Source: G963422705 sp963422705
Lineage (GTDB): Bacteria > Poribacteria > WGA-4E > WGA-3G
Direction: 5' to 3'
DNA: 64,000 bases
Assembly (NCBI GenBank): GCA_963422705.1
Contig: OY730443.1
Span: 930,001-994,000, forward strand
This document shows positions 26,347-36,234 of the stretch, piece by piece (the stretch's first letter is position 1; each line of letters starts with the position of its first letter). The notes under the pieces were generated by a model, which saw nothing but the letters and a program-made list of their open reading frames with translations, was not told where the DNA came from and did not search any database. The position numbers and the translations under genes are program-made.

Positions 26347-26742
26347 TCATTGACGGCGCTTATTACGATTTGTCGCCGGCTGCCACTCCCGAATCAGCGC
26401 CGTTTCTAACGCCAGTGTCTCCTCACGAGCTTCGGTGAATGCAGTCGAGAAGTAGCAAAACTCGCCGAAAAGACGAAGTTCGCTTCGGAGCCCGGGGTTC
26501 TCTTCATGCGAAAGATGCTGCAGTAAGCGCCGACGAATACACGTAGTCGACTCACCCACATAGAGTGGCTCATACGCCACATCTCCCTCTTCACCCGAAC
26601 CGGTCAGGAGCCAGAACGCGTAAAGGCCAAAACGCCCCTTCGGCAGCCGCAAAACCGCTTCATGCCTAAATAGCTCACGTTTCTGCTCCAGCTGATATTT
26701 CACGCGAAAAAGCGATGGATACGAGGAGTGAGATAGGTTCAT
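26347..26742 (-). CDS. GIY-YIG family endonuclease, small, third gene of defence-like operon
   Basis: A 131-residue protein that is almost entirely one GIY-YIG domain. The two tyrosine motifs appear as 'GRFGLYAFWLL' and 'EPLYVGES', followed by the catalytic Arg in 'CIRRRLLQHLS', the metal-binding Glu in 'ALETALIREW' and the Asn in 'QPATN', in the order and spacing found in UvrC and GIY-YIG restriction enzymes. There is no separate DNA-binding domain. The start ATG overlaps the methyltransferase stop (ATGA), so the two are translationally coupled. It is a good candidate for the DNA-cutting effector of the operon; a repair or nicking role is also possible. Confidence 0.85.
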   Translation of the reverse strand: MNLSHSSYPSLFRVKYQLEQKRELFRHEAVLRLPKGRFGLYAFWLLTGSGEEGDVAYEPLYVGESTTCIRRRLLQHLSHEENPGLRSELRLFGEFCYFSTAFTEAREETLALETALIREWQPATNRNKRRQ

Positions 26743-29594
26743 CGATACGGTTCTACTTCCATATCGGTGCTCAATTGCTCTTCTTCTTCCATCCGGCTCT
26801 CAATTGATTCCCACGATGTCACCAGATTATTGAAAAGCACCGCATGAGCAGAATCCCCGCCCCTATCGTAGTGGCTATAGAGGATACGCGCCAGGCGCTC
26901 TACCGAGGCAACCGGAGCTGACGCGGCACCCTGCCGCATTTTCCGCCCAACATCCGCAGCACCGGGGACATCCCTACCCGCCTCATTGTTAGAGTTGAGG
27001 TGATATGCCATCAGATGGCACGCCTCCCACGTTGTGACTCCCAAACCAGAATCACCGACGCTTGGAAGCTTCCCATCATAAGCCGCAGGACGGAACAGCT
27101 GCACCCGTCCCCTTTCAGCAGTTAGCACGCGCCCTTGCATTGCCGATATCCCGACACCGTTTGCTTTCGCTAACGTCTCCGCATCCCCGTAATCACCTGA
27201 CGAAAAACCGTGTTGTTTAAACCAGACGAGACAAAAACGGGTATGCCGTTCGAACTCGCCCTCCTGCGCCGCGTGGTACCTGTCAATCTCATCGTTGATG
27301 GCAATCAACGCCTCCTGCACGGACACATCGACAAGGGTACCATCGCGCTCCGTTTTGATGCTTTTGTACCGCGAATAAATCTCCATGCCCGGGCCAATTG
27401 CCGCTTGTGACAAATCCACAGGCGCGATATGCGCATCCTCTGTCAGCCTAGTCAGCGCTGACGGCATCTCATTCCGGAGCGCAGACAGGAAGCCGCCCAG
27501 CCCAATGCTCGATGCCGTGTCCGGACGCGGACGGCACACCAACACGATAGAAGAGGCTAGCGCATTAGCCTGTAAAGCGTTTAATCGTGTGCTTAGTTCG
27601 GTGCGCATCGGCCACGTGCCGACTATCTGAAACCCTGCATTCACGACAGCGGTGAGCATCGTTTCCCACCCCGTAGAGCTCCTGCCGTTCCGGACCTTTT
27701 CTTGTTGTTTGTAGGCATAAAAGAGGGATACAGGAAACCCGTGCGTGCAATCCTGTCGTATCCGCACCAGCGTCTTTTCCATCAATTCCTCAAAACGGGT
27801 ATGAGAATTTTCAAAACGCAATTTATTCGCAATCATCTCTTCGTCTTTGGGTGTACTCATGCCCCAGAACAGCTCGGGATAGATGTCGCGAAGCGCGGGC
27901 CGCAGCCAGGTGTAGAAAAAATCGGATAAATCGGCATAGCCGATGTTATCGTAGTACGGCGGGTCCGTAACGATAATTTGGCTATCGAATGCATACTTTC
28001 GGCTCGTCGCGTCTGCTTGCGATGCGGTAGCGACGTTCGCTGACACAGGGAGATTGGTGACAGCCCTTGCAACACACTCAATCTGTAACATCCAGTTTTG
28101 ACTGGAACTAGAAAACGGGTTTGCTTCAGGGAAGTCCCATGGCATCTCAATGAATTGGCGGGCGAAGACTGCTCGAACCCGGTGATTAGAATTGTGCCAG
28201 AGTGTGTGGCGAGAATGCCCATCGGCGGTTCGAGAAAGCGCAAAAGCGAGATAGGTGCGAAGCGCGTCGGCGTAAGCATCGGCTGCCCCATCGTCTAAAA
28301 TGCGGGTGCGAACCTCGACTAACACATCGCTAAACGTCGCTAGCGCCTGCAATTGGCGTTGTGTGAACAGCTGATGCCAGTGCGTAATGCCGTAATTTTG
28401 CAAGTTACCCGCCGCCGATTGCGCCGATAGCCTGCCCTTCGGCGTCCAAGCGGGTTCTGCGGCCTGTGCGCTCCGGATGTGCGCATCCGTCGGAGACAAA
28501 AAGAGATTCCCCCCCTCGCCTTCAACCACCACTGCCATCATGGTTTCCGACATCTTTCCCGCCCGTGCCTGCTTTCGGACATATTCCAACGTGACGGGAT
28601 TGCCACAGGCAACGCAGACGGCACCGTTCCGGCCGACAGTCCCTTTTTTCGGGACGCCGGTGTCATGTTCTTGCACAATGAAGGACAGCGTTTTTGCCAC
28701 CCTGTCTACAACGGGCCGGACCCAGTACGGATTCTTATTTTTTTTCTTAGAGATTTGAAACGTCTTGATTAGGGGCATCGGGAGCTGACACGCAGCATTT
28801 GCGCACGGCACCGTACGCACCCAGAGCCAGGCGTAAACAGTCGCCTCGGCGCCATCCGGTGTTTTGGCTTTCGGGTAGAGATGCCCAATGCGTCGGTATG
28901 CGGCTTCACGCATCCACCGTCCATAGTAACGGATGTCGTCTGCTAAACCCGTGGTACCTCGCCACGGTACCCGTTCCCTTCTCCTATCGGTGCTGCCGAA
29001 CATCCGCGTCAGAGCCGCGTCAGGATTCACGGGTGGCTTATCACGGTACGGGTGAGGTATCTCTATCATCGCCTTGTTAATCAGGACGGCAATCGGGTTG
29101 AGGTCGGATGCGACAGCCCGGAGTCCCAGTCGTTGTGCCTCCAGTGGGATGGAGCCGCCTCCACAAAAAATGTCACGGAGGGGTGGGGTTTTCTCTGCTA
29201 AGTATTGTAAGACGTCGGCGGCTTCCGTGGGGGCAATTTCGCCGTGGGAGCGCGCGACGGAACGCGCAATTTCATAACGCGCCTTAGCGAGAAGGGATTC
29301 GTTGTTGCTGTTTTTCCATAGGACGAGTTCCCCAATGAGGGCGTGGAGCCTTCCCCGCTCTGCTTTCTGTTCCGATTCGGTAGGAAACTCCTCTGGACAC
29401 GCCGAGGGTTCATCCACCAGTGTGCTAAAGATGACGGCGCGGCATGTCGCCAGCGGCCGGCGTGCCCAGTACCGATGGAGTGCGGCAGGATGCCCGTTCC
29501 ATACCGATTTCTCGCGCGCGGATTCGCGATTGATGGCATCCAACGGTAAATCGACTTCAATGAGCTTCTTCCGGTATGGGGTAGGCTGATTCAC
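26739..29594 (-). CDS. DUF1156-type DNA methyltransferase
   Basis: A 951-residue protein. The N-terminus 'IEVDLPLDAINRESAREKSVWNGHPAALHRYWARRPLATCRAVIF' is the DUF1156 signature. Then comes a SAM-binding motif 'DIFCGGGSIPLEAQRLGLRAVASDLNPIAV' near residue 140, a probable zinc-binding insert ('VPCANAACQLPMPLI', 'CVACGNPVTLEYV') and the catalytic 'DPPYYDNIGYADLSDFFYTW' near residue 543. DPPY indicates methylation of an exocyclic amino group, N6-adenine or N4-cytosine. The motif order (SAM motif first) is the gamma/zeta-like order. It follows the ATPase gene by 15 bases and overlaps the GIY-YIG gene by four. Such methyltransferases occur in phage-defence islands beside DUF499 ATPases and mark self DNA. 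Confidence 0.9.
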   Translation of the reverse strand: MNQPTPYRKKLIEVDLPLDAINRESAREKSVWNGHPAALHRYWARRPLATCRAVIFSTLVDEPSACPEEFPTESEQKAERGRLHALIGELVLWKNSNNESLLAKARYEIARSVARSHGEIAPTEAADVLQYLAEKTPPLRDIFCGGGSIPLEAQRLGLRAVASDLNPIAVLINKAMIEIPHPYRDKPPVNPDAALTRMFGSTDRRRERVPWRGTTGLADDIRYYGRWMREAAYRRIGHLYPKAKTPDGAEATVYAWLWVRTVPCANAACQLPMPLIKTFQISKKKNKNPYWVRPVVDRVAKTLSFIVQEHDTGVPKKGTVGRNGAVCVACGNPVTLEYVRKQARAGKMSETMMAVVVEGEGGNLFLSPTDAHIRSAQAAEPAWTPKGRLSAQSAAGNLQNYGITHWHQLFTQRQLQALATFSDVLVEVRTRILDDGAADAYADALRTYLAFALSRTADGHSRHTLWHNSNHRVRAVFARQFIEMPWDFPEANPFSSSSQNWMLQIECVARAVTNLPVSANVATASQADATSRKYAFDSQIIVTDPPYYDNIGYADLSDFFYTWLRPALRDIYPELFWGMSTPKDEEMIANKLRFENSHTRFEELMEKTLVRIRQDCTHGFPVSLFYAYKQQEKVRNGRSSTGWETMLTAVVNAGFQIVGTWPMRTELSTRLNALQANALASSIVLVCRPRPDTASSIGLGGFLSALRNEMPSALTRLTEDAHIAPVDLSQAAIGPGMEIYSRYKSIKTERDGTLVDVSVQEALIAINDEIDRYHAAQEGEFERHTRFCLVWFKQHGFSSGDYGDAETLAKANGVGISAMQGRVLTAERGRVQLFRPAAYDGKLPSVGDSGLGVTTWEACHLMAYHLNSNNEAGRDVPGAADVGRKMRQGAASAPVASVERLARILYSHYDRGGDSAHAVLFNNLVTSWESIESRMEEEEQLSTDMEVEPYR

Positions 29595-29609
29595 GTGGGT
29601 CCGGTTCCT

Positions 29610-32600
29610 CTATTCACTATAGGTATTCACTTCAACGTCGAGTTGAACGCCGTTTTCCTTCACGGAGCGTTCTACGTTTTGGGAGAACCCGTCCTTGCTA
29701 TTTGCGGTGATTTTAATTTCTACGGTAACTTCGTCTGCCCCGGCGGCGAGTGGTTCAATAATTTCTTGGCGAAGTTCGTTAATCTCGTCAAGGGAGAGTT
29801 CGCCCACCACGGTTTTCCGTGCGACGATAAATTTAGGGCCGGCTTTAGTGTAAACTGGTTCGGATGCGTGTTTTGGTGCGACGATTAGCCCATCGAGGGT
29901 GATGGTATCTGGCGGTATCTGTTCTCGAAAGAGGAGTTCGTGGTACGTTCGTTGCTGGTACCCGGTGGCGTATCCAAAGTGTCCTTGTCGTACGCCTTGC
30001 TCAATGCAGTCCATCAAGGCTTGCTGTTTCACCTCTTTTTCTTCAACGTGCTCCGGCATTATGCTCCAGAGCGTTTGTATGTCAATGTGTTCGTGTCCGT
30101 TATCCCAAACGTTTTCTTTTAATATAGGTGTGAGTGCATCTAAAGAGAGCGAAGGTTTCTGTCTAGCGATTTCAGGTTTAAGGATTAGGCCGTTCATCTC
30201 AACGGCGGGTACGTTTTGTGCGAAGTAGGTATCTCGGTATTCTTGTCGTTCTTGATCAAAAGCAGTGGCGTATCCGAAGGTACCTTTTTGAATTCCTCTT
30301 TTGATACAGTCAATGAGCACTGCACGGTTTGAGAGTCTGCGCATATAGACGAACTGAGTGCTCATGTTCCATAAGTCGTTAATGTTAATATGTTCTTCGG
30401 TGTTCCAGACGTATTGTTTCAAGAGTTGATTGAGCAATTCAGGTTCTTCGTATTTAATAACAGCGTCTTTCCTCTCGAAGGTTTCAAATGCGTTTTTCAC
30501 GATGTCTCCGTCCTCTAACATGTGTGTTACCTCAGTTGTTAACATCGCGAATTGATTTCTTTGCGGTTCGAGCTGTGTAGGTGCGATTGCCCATCTGTAT
30601 GCTTTAGGTATTGCGCGTCGTATTTCCTCGTCTGCTTTTCGTATTTCGGCTTGTGCTTGCTTGAGTCTTTCGCCTGTGAGTTTTTGTATTCGTCGTTCGC
30701 CTTGTGTAATGGATTTCCATGCAATGGCGTTTCGGACACTATTTCTGAGCGTTCGGATTTCGTCGGTTTTTGCTGCCAAAAAGAGCAGTGTATTCCTATT
30801 GATGCGTTCGGTATTTCCGTGGTGCTGCAGCATGTTTAATGCGGTTTTTGTTGCGGTATCGGTTTCTGCGGCTCGGCTGGGTAGTGCATTATTGGGGTGT
30901 AGGATAATCAAGCGGAGTTGTTGAGTATCTAGAATTGTCTCTTCTTCATCGGGACAGACAATAACGCCGGCTGTTCGTTTTCCGACAGCCTCCTGAATTT
31001 CACGCTGAATCTGTTGGTTGATGTCATCGTCGGTGAGTTCATCTGCCCTGTCAACCGCAACCTTGTTAAGATTTTCTTCGGTGTGAAAATAATAGCGGTT
31101 ATGCTCACTATATAAATAGTAGAGGTTCCCCGTCATTTGGTTGAGTGCTTCGATGTAGGTTGAGCGTTGGTGTCCGGGTTGCATGGCGCCGAGGCAAATT
31201 TGCTGTTCATCTATCCCTTTAATAGCGCCGCTTGGGCAGCTGCCGAGAAAGACGGTTCGTGCGATACGTCTTGCGGCGCCCCCTAATTTAGCAAAGCGAG
31301 GCTGCTCTTGGTCAATTAAGTCCACGCGTGAGCCGTCCTTGTCGGCTTCTGCGAGGACGGTGCCCCATTTTCCGGCTGGCAGGAATTTTTCAAATTCGGC
31401 GGCGAGTTTTCCATCATCAAGGGGTAAGGATGCGGGCATGATGAGTGGGGCGTCATCTCTTCGCTGATAGAGTCTTCCGATACAGATGGCCATGAGGCGT
31501 AGTACGCCGCGGGTGCGCTGAAATCCGGTAAGCGTGGACCAGTCATCGTGAAGCCGGTCGAAAATTTCGGGATGGATTGGATAGCATGCTTTCATGCGTT
31601 GAAGATAGCGTTGCTCATGAACGCCACTCGGAAAGTCCTTTTTCGCTCTTTTATAAATCTTGCTAAAAGCCTCACAGGTTCTGTCGCGTTCGGCTGTGTC
31701 AATTTCATTTCCAAAGAGTCTTCGCCGGACTACCTCAAAAGCCTCATCAAGTTCCAAGGGTTTCCATATGGCTTCAATTCGCCCGAGGTAATGTTCAAGC
31801 GTGTCAAGGACCCTTTGCCCCTTCTCTCCCCCTATCTCAATTCGGCTATCTGGGAGGGTTATGACAAGGAGGACGTTATCTGTTCTTTGGACAGATTCGG
31901 TGAGTGCCTGGATAAATGAGTAGTTAGCCCCGAGTATGTTTTCCGGCAGGTTGCGCATATAGGGTAGAATTTCGTCGATGAGGATGACACAAGGTCCAAT
32001 GTGTTTAAAGAGTAGCTGAAGTTGGTTGCCGAGTGGCGCTGAATCTTGTCGTCTGGCTGCCTTCTCTATCAGATTGTACGCGGCTTGCCCGCCGAGTTGG
32101 TAAGCCATCACTCCCCATAAGGTATTCAACGGCGCCCCGGTTTCTTTCGTCACGGTTTCTTCTGTTGGTGCGAGGGCGGTACCGACAAGGACGGCGATTT
32201 TCGGTTCCACGGCGGTTTCCGGTTGCCAGCCGGATTCGTTTATCATGGAGAGAATTTCCTTGCGTGTCCGGTTAAATCGGCTATCGGTGGTTTCCTGGGT
32301 AAATTCATCAATGCTGTTGACAAGGTGATAAAGTGCGATGAGGGTGTGCGTTTTTCCGCCACCGAACCCAGTTTTCGTCTGAATTACCGGTTCGCCGCCG
32401 TTTCCAGTGAGTCGCTTTAGGGCATTGAACAGCAACGTCCGTATGCCGTCAGTTAGATAAGTCTGATTGAAAAAAGCGGCGGGATTGCCGTCTCCTGTCG
32501 CGCTAGCTTCTCCCGTATAGACTCGCTGCAAGTTTGCTGCGAATTCGGCTACCTCAAAAGTTCCGTGTGTAAGCTCATGGTTTGGTGGGCTAACCTGGTG

Positions 32601-32690
32601 CCACGGGGTGAGTGCGTTAGCATTATTCGGTTTTCCCTCAGGCTCTTCCGCCTTCCGGGCTTTGCCGATGATTTCTGTTATTTTTCGCAT
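29610..32690 (-). CDS. DUF499-type AAA+/ATPase, first gene of defence-like operon
   Basis: A 1026-residue protein. Walker A 'TKTGFGGGKTHTLIAL' lies at residues 105-120 and Walker B 'GPCVILIDEILPYMRNL' near 232-248, preceded by 'FFNQTYLTDGIRTLL', a combination seen in DUF499 ATPases. Residues about 750-840 and 850-937 are two copies of one module (both contain 'DCIxxGxxxGxFGYAT' and end 'GLIxxP'), likely winged-helix-like DNA- or protein-binding repeats. No nuclease or helicase motif was found. Related ATPases accompany DUF1156 methyltransferases in phage defence islands, usually with a helicase that is missing here. The ATG at 32690 has no clear ribosome-binding site. Confidence 0.87.
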   Translation of the reverse strand: MRKITEIIGKARKAEEPEGKPNNANALTPWHQVSPPNHELTHGTFEVAEFAANLQRVYTGEASATGDGNPAAFFNQTYLTDGIRTLLFNALKRLTGNGGEPVIQTKTGFGGGKTHTLIALYHLVNSIDEFTQETTDSRFNRTRKEILSMINESGWQPETAVEPKIAVLVGTALAPTEETVTKETGAPLNTLWGVMAYQLGGQAAYNLIEKAARRQDSAPLGNQLQLLFKHIGPCVILIDEILPYMRNLPENILGANYSFIQALTESVQRTDNVLLVITLPDSRIEIGGEKGQRVLDTLEHYLGRIEAIWKPLELDEAFEVVRRRLFGNEIDTAERDRTCEAFSKIYKRAKKDFPSGVHEQRYLQRMKACYPIHPEIFDRLHDDWSTLTGFQRTRGVLRLMAICIGRLYQRRDDAPLIMPASLPLDDGKLAAEFEKFLPAGKWGTVLAEADKDGSRVDLIDQEQPRFAKLGGAARRIARTVFLGSCPSGAIKGIDEQQICLGAMQPGHQRSTYIEALNQMTGNLYYLYSEHNRYYFHTEENLNKVAVDRADELTDDDINQQIQREIQEAVGKRTAGVIVCPDEEETILDTQQLRLIILHPNNALPSRAAETDTATKTALNMLQHHGNTERINRNTLLFLAAKTDEIRTLRNSVRNAIAWKSITQGERRIQKLTGERLKQAQAEIRKADEEIRRAIPKAYRWAIAPTQLEPQRNQFAMLTTEVTHMLEDGDIVKNAFETFERKDAVIKYEEPELLNQLLKQYVWNTEEHININDLWNMSTQFVYMRRLSNRAVLIDCIKRGIQKGTFGYATAFDQERQEYRDTYFAQNVPAVEMNGLILKPEIARQKPSLSLDALTPILKENVWDNGHEHIDIQTLWSIMPEHVEEKEVKQQALMDCIEQGVRQGHFGYATGYQQRTYHELLFREQIPPDTITLDGLIVAPKHASEPVYTKAGPKFIVARKTVVGELSLDEINELRQEIIEPLAAGADEVTVEIKITANSKDGFSQNVERSVKENGVQLDVEVNTYSE

Positions 32691-32934
32691 AGAGATTCGA
32701 TTTTCTCAGTACTACGATTTGTTGAAAAGTTGATATTCCGGTTTAAGTCATTGATTTAAGATAGCATCACGCCGGTTTTGACAGCGATTGTATTCCGAAC
32801 CCGGTGTTTCTGGGAATAGGGTTGCTGCTTTAAACGAAAGGCCGGATTGTGTTCCGAAGCGCATTTCCGGTCGAGAGTGAATTCTATCATAATTCCGTTT
32901 GCATTGCAAGCGAACTTCTGTTATATTGCATGAT

Positions 32935-33693
32935 ATGCTCATAATTTATTTAACCCTAGCTGTCGTAGCGGTTCCGCTAGGGGTAGGCATTGCGTTTATT
33001 TCGCGTGCGCGGCAAAACCATTTTAGCACTGTTTTCGGTTTAACGTCTGGTGCGGTGCTTGGTATCATTTTAATGCTGATGCTGCCACTTTATATGGAGT
33101 ACGGGTATGCCACAATCTTAATCATGTGGGGTGGATTTCTGTTAATTTTGGGCCTGGAGTACATCACCCCGCGTTTAGACAGTAAAGAGCGGGGTGGTTC
33201 AGGTAGGGATGCCCGTTCCGGCAATCGAAATTTCTGGAGCGTTAACATAGCCCTCATCGGTTTATCGATTCACTCACTAGCGGATGGGTTCAACTTGGTA
33301 ATCGCTGCGAAGGAATCAGCGTGGGGTTCTGTATTAGCCTCTGCGATATTAATTCACCGTTTACCTATATCCATCCTCCTTGGCGTTGCGATGCTCCGTG
33401 ATTCCGCTTGGATTCGTCGGCTTGCGCAACTTCTCCCGTTCATGTTAGGCCCGGTTCTAGGTGCGTTATTAGGAGAGCAGTTTCTTCGTGGCCCCTTGGG
33501 GGAATTAACAGAGTATCTGACAGCCTTTGCTGTTGGCACGTTGCTGCACATTGTGGTGGAAGGTTTTCGTGGGGGTTACTTGCCTGGCCGTGAAGGCTTG
33601 AGCAAAATGGCTAAAGTGATGCTGCTAGTAGGCTTTGTGCTAACGCTTTGTGCTATCTACTTTTCAGGATTTGAACTGACGCACGAGCACTGA
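32935..33693 (+). CDS. ZIP family divalent metal transporter
   Basis: A 252-residue membrane protein with about seven to eight hydrophobic helices. The ZIP metal-site motifs are 'LIGLSIHSLADGFNLV' in one helix and 'SAILIHRLPISILLGVAML' in the next, corresponding to the His/Asp and His ligands of transmembrane segments 4 and 5, and a late 'GTLLHIVVEGF' gives a further His and Glu. ZIP proteins import zinc, iron or manganese. A cytoplasmic loop rich in Gly, Arg and Ser separates the third and fourth helices. The ATG at 32935 starts directly at the first helix; a TTG at 32899 is possible. The upstream region is shared with the divergent ATPase gene. Confidence 0.85.
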   Translation: MLIIYLTLAVVAVPLGVGIAFISRARQNHFSTVFGLTSGAVLGIILMLMLPLYMEYGYATILIMWGGFLLILGLEYITPRLDSKERGGSGRDARSGNRNFWSVNIALIGLSIHSLADGFNLVIAAKESAWGSVLASAILIHRLPISILLGVAMLRDSAWIRRLAQLLPFMLGPVLGALLGEQFLRGPLGELTEYLTAFAVGTLLHIVVEGFRGGYLPGREGLSKMAKVMLLVGFVLTLCAIYFSGFELTHEH

Positions 33694-33729
33694 GCTTACC
33701 ATAAGTCGATAAGACTGGAGGGGATGTCC

Positions 33730-36234
33730 ATGCAGAAACTGGCGATGCGAAGCCGCGGTGTAAAAATTGTTACCGTTGTCTTCAGTTTCTTGATGCTATT
33801 CCCTGTGATAGGGAGAGGCGAGGTACCGATAGTTGTATCGGGTGAACCGCGTGCGACGTTACAAATCGGGGCGAATGCCTCTGAACAAGAAAAGTTTGCT
33901 GCGTCGGAAGTCCGTCGCTTTATTCATCAATTCACAGGGGCGGAATTAGCTATCCAGACAAACCGCGAGGAGACAACCACGCCAACGGTGATACTGCTAG
34001 GTACGCCGGATTCACATCCGGCGATTGCAAGGTTCTTGTCTGATGCGCGGGTCCCGTTAGCGGAAACGCTGGGCGATGACGGTTACCGTATTCAAACGGT
34101 TGAGCTTGTCGGGGAAACGGTTATCGTTGTCACGGGTGCTACCCCGCGTGGCGTTATCTATGGCGCCTACGGTTTGATTGAAGGCTGCATCACGGCGCTG
34201 ACAGGACTATCGCCTGTGCATCCGGAGTTATCGGTTCGTCAAACGCCGGCCCTGCTTTTGCCGTTCATGGATGAGGTATCGAGTCCTTTCTATCCGGTGC
34301 GGGCTGTGTTAGAGATAGTGGAGCCGGATTGGCTTGCGCGCCACCGTATTAATATGAGTGGCGGAGAAGGGGTTTGGAGTGGCACCGGCATCGAGGATGG
34401 ATTCGGAACAGCCTTCAAATATGTAGACACCCCAGCTTTTGAAACGTTGCAAGATGAACCTCGTCCGCAACGGTTAGAACGGATTCAGGGGCTCCAGGCC
34501 CGGTTCAATGCACTCAAACGGCGTGGCATTGACGCTTATCTGTTTATGTATGTGACGGGGGAGCCGACAGAAGCGTTGATTCAACAGCGCCCGGACGTAT
34601 TAGGGCCGGCGGTGCTGTACGGTGCCTCGCGAAACGAGGTTTCCTATCGCCCGTTCTGCTGGACAAAACCGGAATTTCATTTACTCGCGAAGCAGTTAGT
34701 TCAGGAGATTGTGAGCACCTATTCAGGGCTAGCGGGCTTTCACCTCCGTTCCTGGGGCCATGAAACGCGCGCATGTGATTGCCCGGATTGTGGTGATAGG
34801 ACTGAAGCCGGCCAAGACAAATTATGGGAAGTCTATTTTACGATTATCAACGCGGCGCGGGAGGTGCGGCCGGATTTCAAGTTTTATATATCCGGGTATG
34901 ACAGCAGCTGGTTGAAGGATGCCTCCGGGGCTTACGCGCGGCGGTTGCCAAAAGGGACAATTTTTTCCCGGAAATGGGGCGCCGATGGGGAGCCAGTCGT
35001 CGATGCCGGCTTACCGATTCCACAGGTTAACGCCCTCGGTGAGATGGGACATCGCTTTATTGTGCTATCGCACGAAGTGGAAGAGGTGATGCCGTTGTGG
35101 ATGCTGGAAACCGACATGTTTACGCAGGGCGTACGCCAGCTTGCAAACAACCCAAACGTTATTGGCTTGAGCGGTTTTACTGTGCAAGGGGCAACGCAAG
35201 GGTTAGGATACCTCGACAGGCTTGTAAGCGCGCGTCTGAATTGGGATATTGAGCTTGATAGCTTTGAATTCTTGCATAACGAACTTGTCGCGCGATACGG
35301 CGCGGAAGCGGGCCCCATTATGCTCAATGCGCTGCGAATTAACGGCTGGAGCCTAGCGAGTTACTTCTCAGATTATGCCGGCTCTCTCACCGTAGGCGGT
35401 GCATACGGCAGCGGTTCTGCGGGGCTGGCAACCCGATTTTGGGCGATAATCGGCCGGCGTGCCGTCGAGAACACACTCGCAATTCCTGAACTGGAAATCG
35501 CAAAAAACGCCGTGAACCGGTTTACGGAGCTCTTGGCACCCCAACAACAAGCCGCAAATCAGATGCGAAATGCCAGTGACGTCGCCAAACCCTTCAACGT
35601 TGAAGCCGCTGAAGATATGCAGGACGCGATGCACATCATGGAATTGTGGGTTTTGCTTTTTGAAAGCCGAGCGAAGCTGGTTGAAGCCATCGTGCTTGGA
35701 TATGAATCGGGCATCGAAAACGTCCTCCGCGCGAAATTGAACAGTGCCGTCGAATTTTCAAAATCGATGCAACCGCATCTCAAAGGGATTGAGGAATTTG
35801 TACCGCTCTTTGGATACTCACATCAGACAATTGAGGCAGAACTGCTAGCCACTTTAAACGCAGAAGTTGCCTGGCTTACCAATTTTGATTACCAGCACCT
35901 CCGAAAGTATGAAGAAGCGTTCTCGCCCGAGGAAACGCCCTTCCGAATCTGGGCAGTGCACAACTACCCGAACCCTTTCAAGCGAGAAACCACGTTCACT
36001 TATCAGCTAACACTTGATGCGGATGAAGGTAAGATTGCCATTTACACCACTTCCGGGCGAAGCATCAACGTCTTGACAGACATTCCTGTTAATGAAGGTT
36101 ATAACGAGTTTTTCTGGGATGCCCGGGATTCAGATGGCGTTCCACTCGCCAACGGTATCTATTTTTATAGAATTCGGGCTGTGATGCGTGAAGAGAAAGT
36201 CGAGACGCTCGGCCGATTAGCGGTGTTAAGATAA
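33730..36234 (+). CDS. Secreted alpha-glucuronidase/hexosaminidase-like glycosidase with C-terminal sorting-type domain
   Basis: An 834-residue exported protein with signal peptide 'IVTVVFSFLMLFPVIGRG'. Residues about 30-150 ('ASEQEKFAASEVRRFIHQFTGAEL', 'DDGYRIQTVE', 'GATPRGVIYGAYGLIEGC') are the alpha-glucuronidase/GH20 N-terminal type domain. The middle part has a probable barrel with 'GIDAYLFMYVTGEP' and a Cys cluster 'RACDCPDCGDR' that occurs in related GH67-like proteins. The C-terminus has 'VHNYPNPFKRETTFTYQL' and 'WDARDSDGVPLANGIYFYRI', a FlgD/T9SS type A-like domain used for secretion or surface attachment. Start 33730 is preferred, as GGAGGGG (33717-33723) leaves six bases; ATG 33724 touches it. 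Substrate unproven. Confidence 0.8.
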   Translation: MQKLAMRSRGVKIVTVVFSFLMLFPVIGRGEVPIVVSGEPRATLQIGANASEQEKFAASEVRRFIHQFTGAELAIQTNREETTTPTVILLGTPDSHPAIARFLSDARVPLAETLGDDGYRIQTVELVGETVIVVTGATPRGVIYGAYGLIEGCITALTGLSPVHPELSVRQTPALLLPFMDEVSSPFYPVRAVLEIVEPDWLARHRINMSGGEGVWSGTGIEDGFGTAFKYVDTPAFETLQDEPRPQRLERIQGLQARFNALKRRGIDAYLFMYVTGEPTEALIQQRPDVLGPAVLYGASRNEVSYRPFCWTKPEFHLLAKQLVQEIVSTYSGLAGFHLRSWGHETRACDCPDCGDRTEAGQDKLWEVYFTIINAAREVRPDFKFYISGYDSSWLKDASGAYARRLPKGTIFSRKWGADGEPVVDAGLPIPQVNALGEMGHRFIVLSHEVEEVMPLWMLETDMFTQGVRQLANNPNVIGLSGFTVQGATQGLGYLDRLVSARLNWDIELDSFEFLHNELVARYGAEAGPIMLNALRINGWSLASYFSDYAGSLTVGGAYGSGSAGLATRFWAIIGRRAVENTLAIPELEIAKNAVNRFTELLAPQQQAANQMRNASDVAKPFNVEAAEDMQDAMHIMELWVLLFESRAKLVEAIVLGYESGIENVLRAKLNSAVEFSKSMQPHLKGIEEFVPLFGYSHQTIEAELLATLNAEVAWLTNFDYQHLRKYEEAFSPEETPFRIWAVHNYPNPFKRETTFTYQLTLDADEGKIAIYTTSGRSINVLTDIPVNEGYNEFFWDARDSDGVPLANGIYFYRIRAVMREEKVETLGRLAVLR

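Noticed and set aside
26347..26742. UvrC or homing endonuclease as identity of the GIY-YIG protein
   Set aside because: It lacks the UvrB-binding and C-terminal nuclease parts of UvrC and any intron or intein context; coupling to a methyltransferase points elsewhere.
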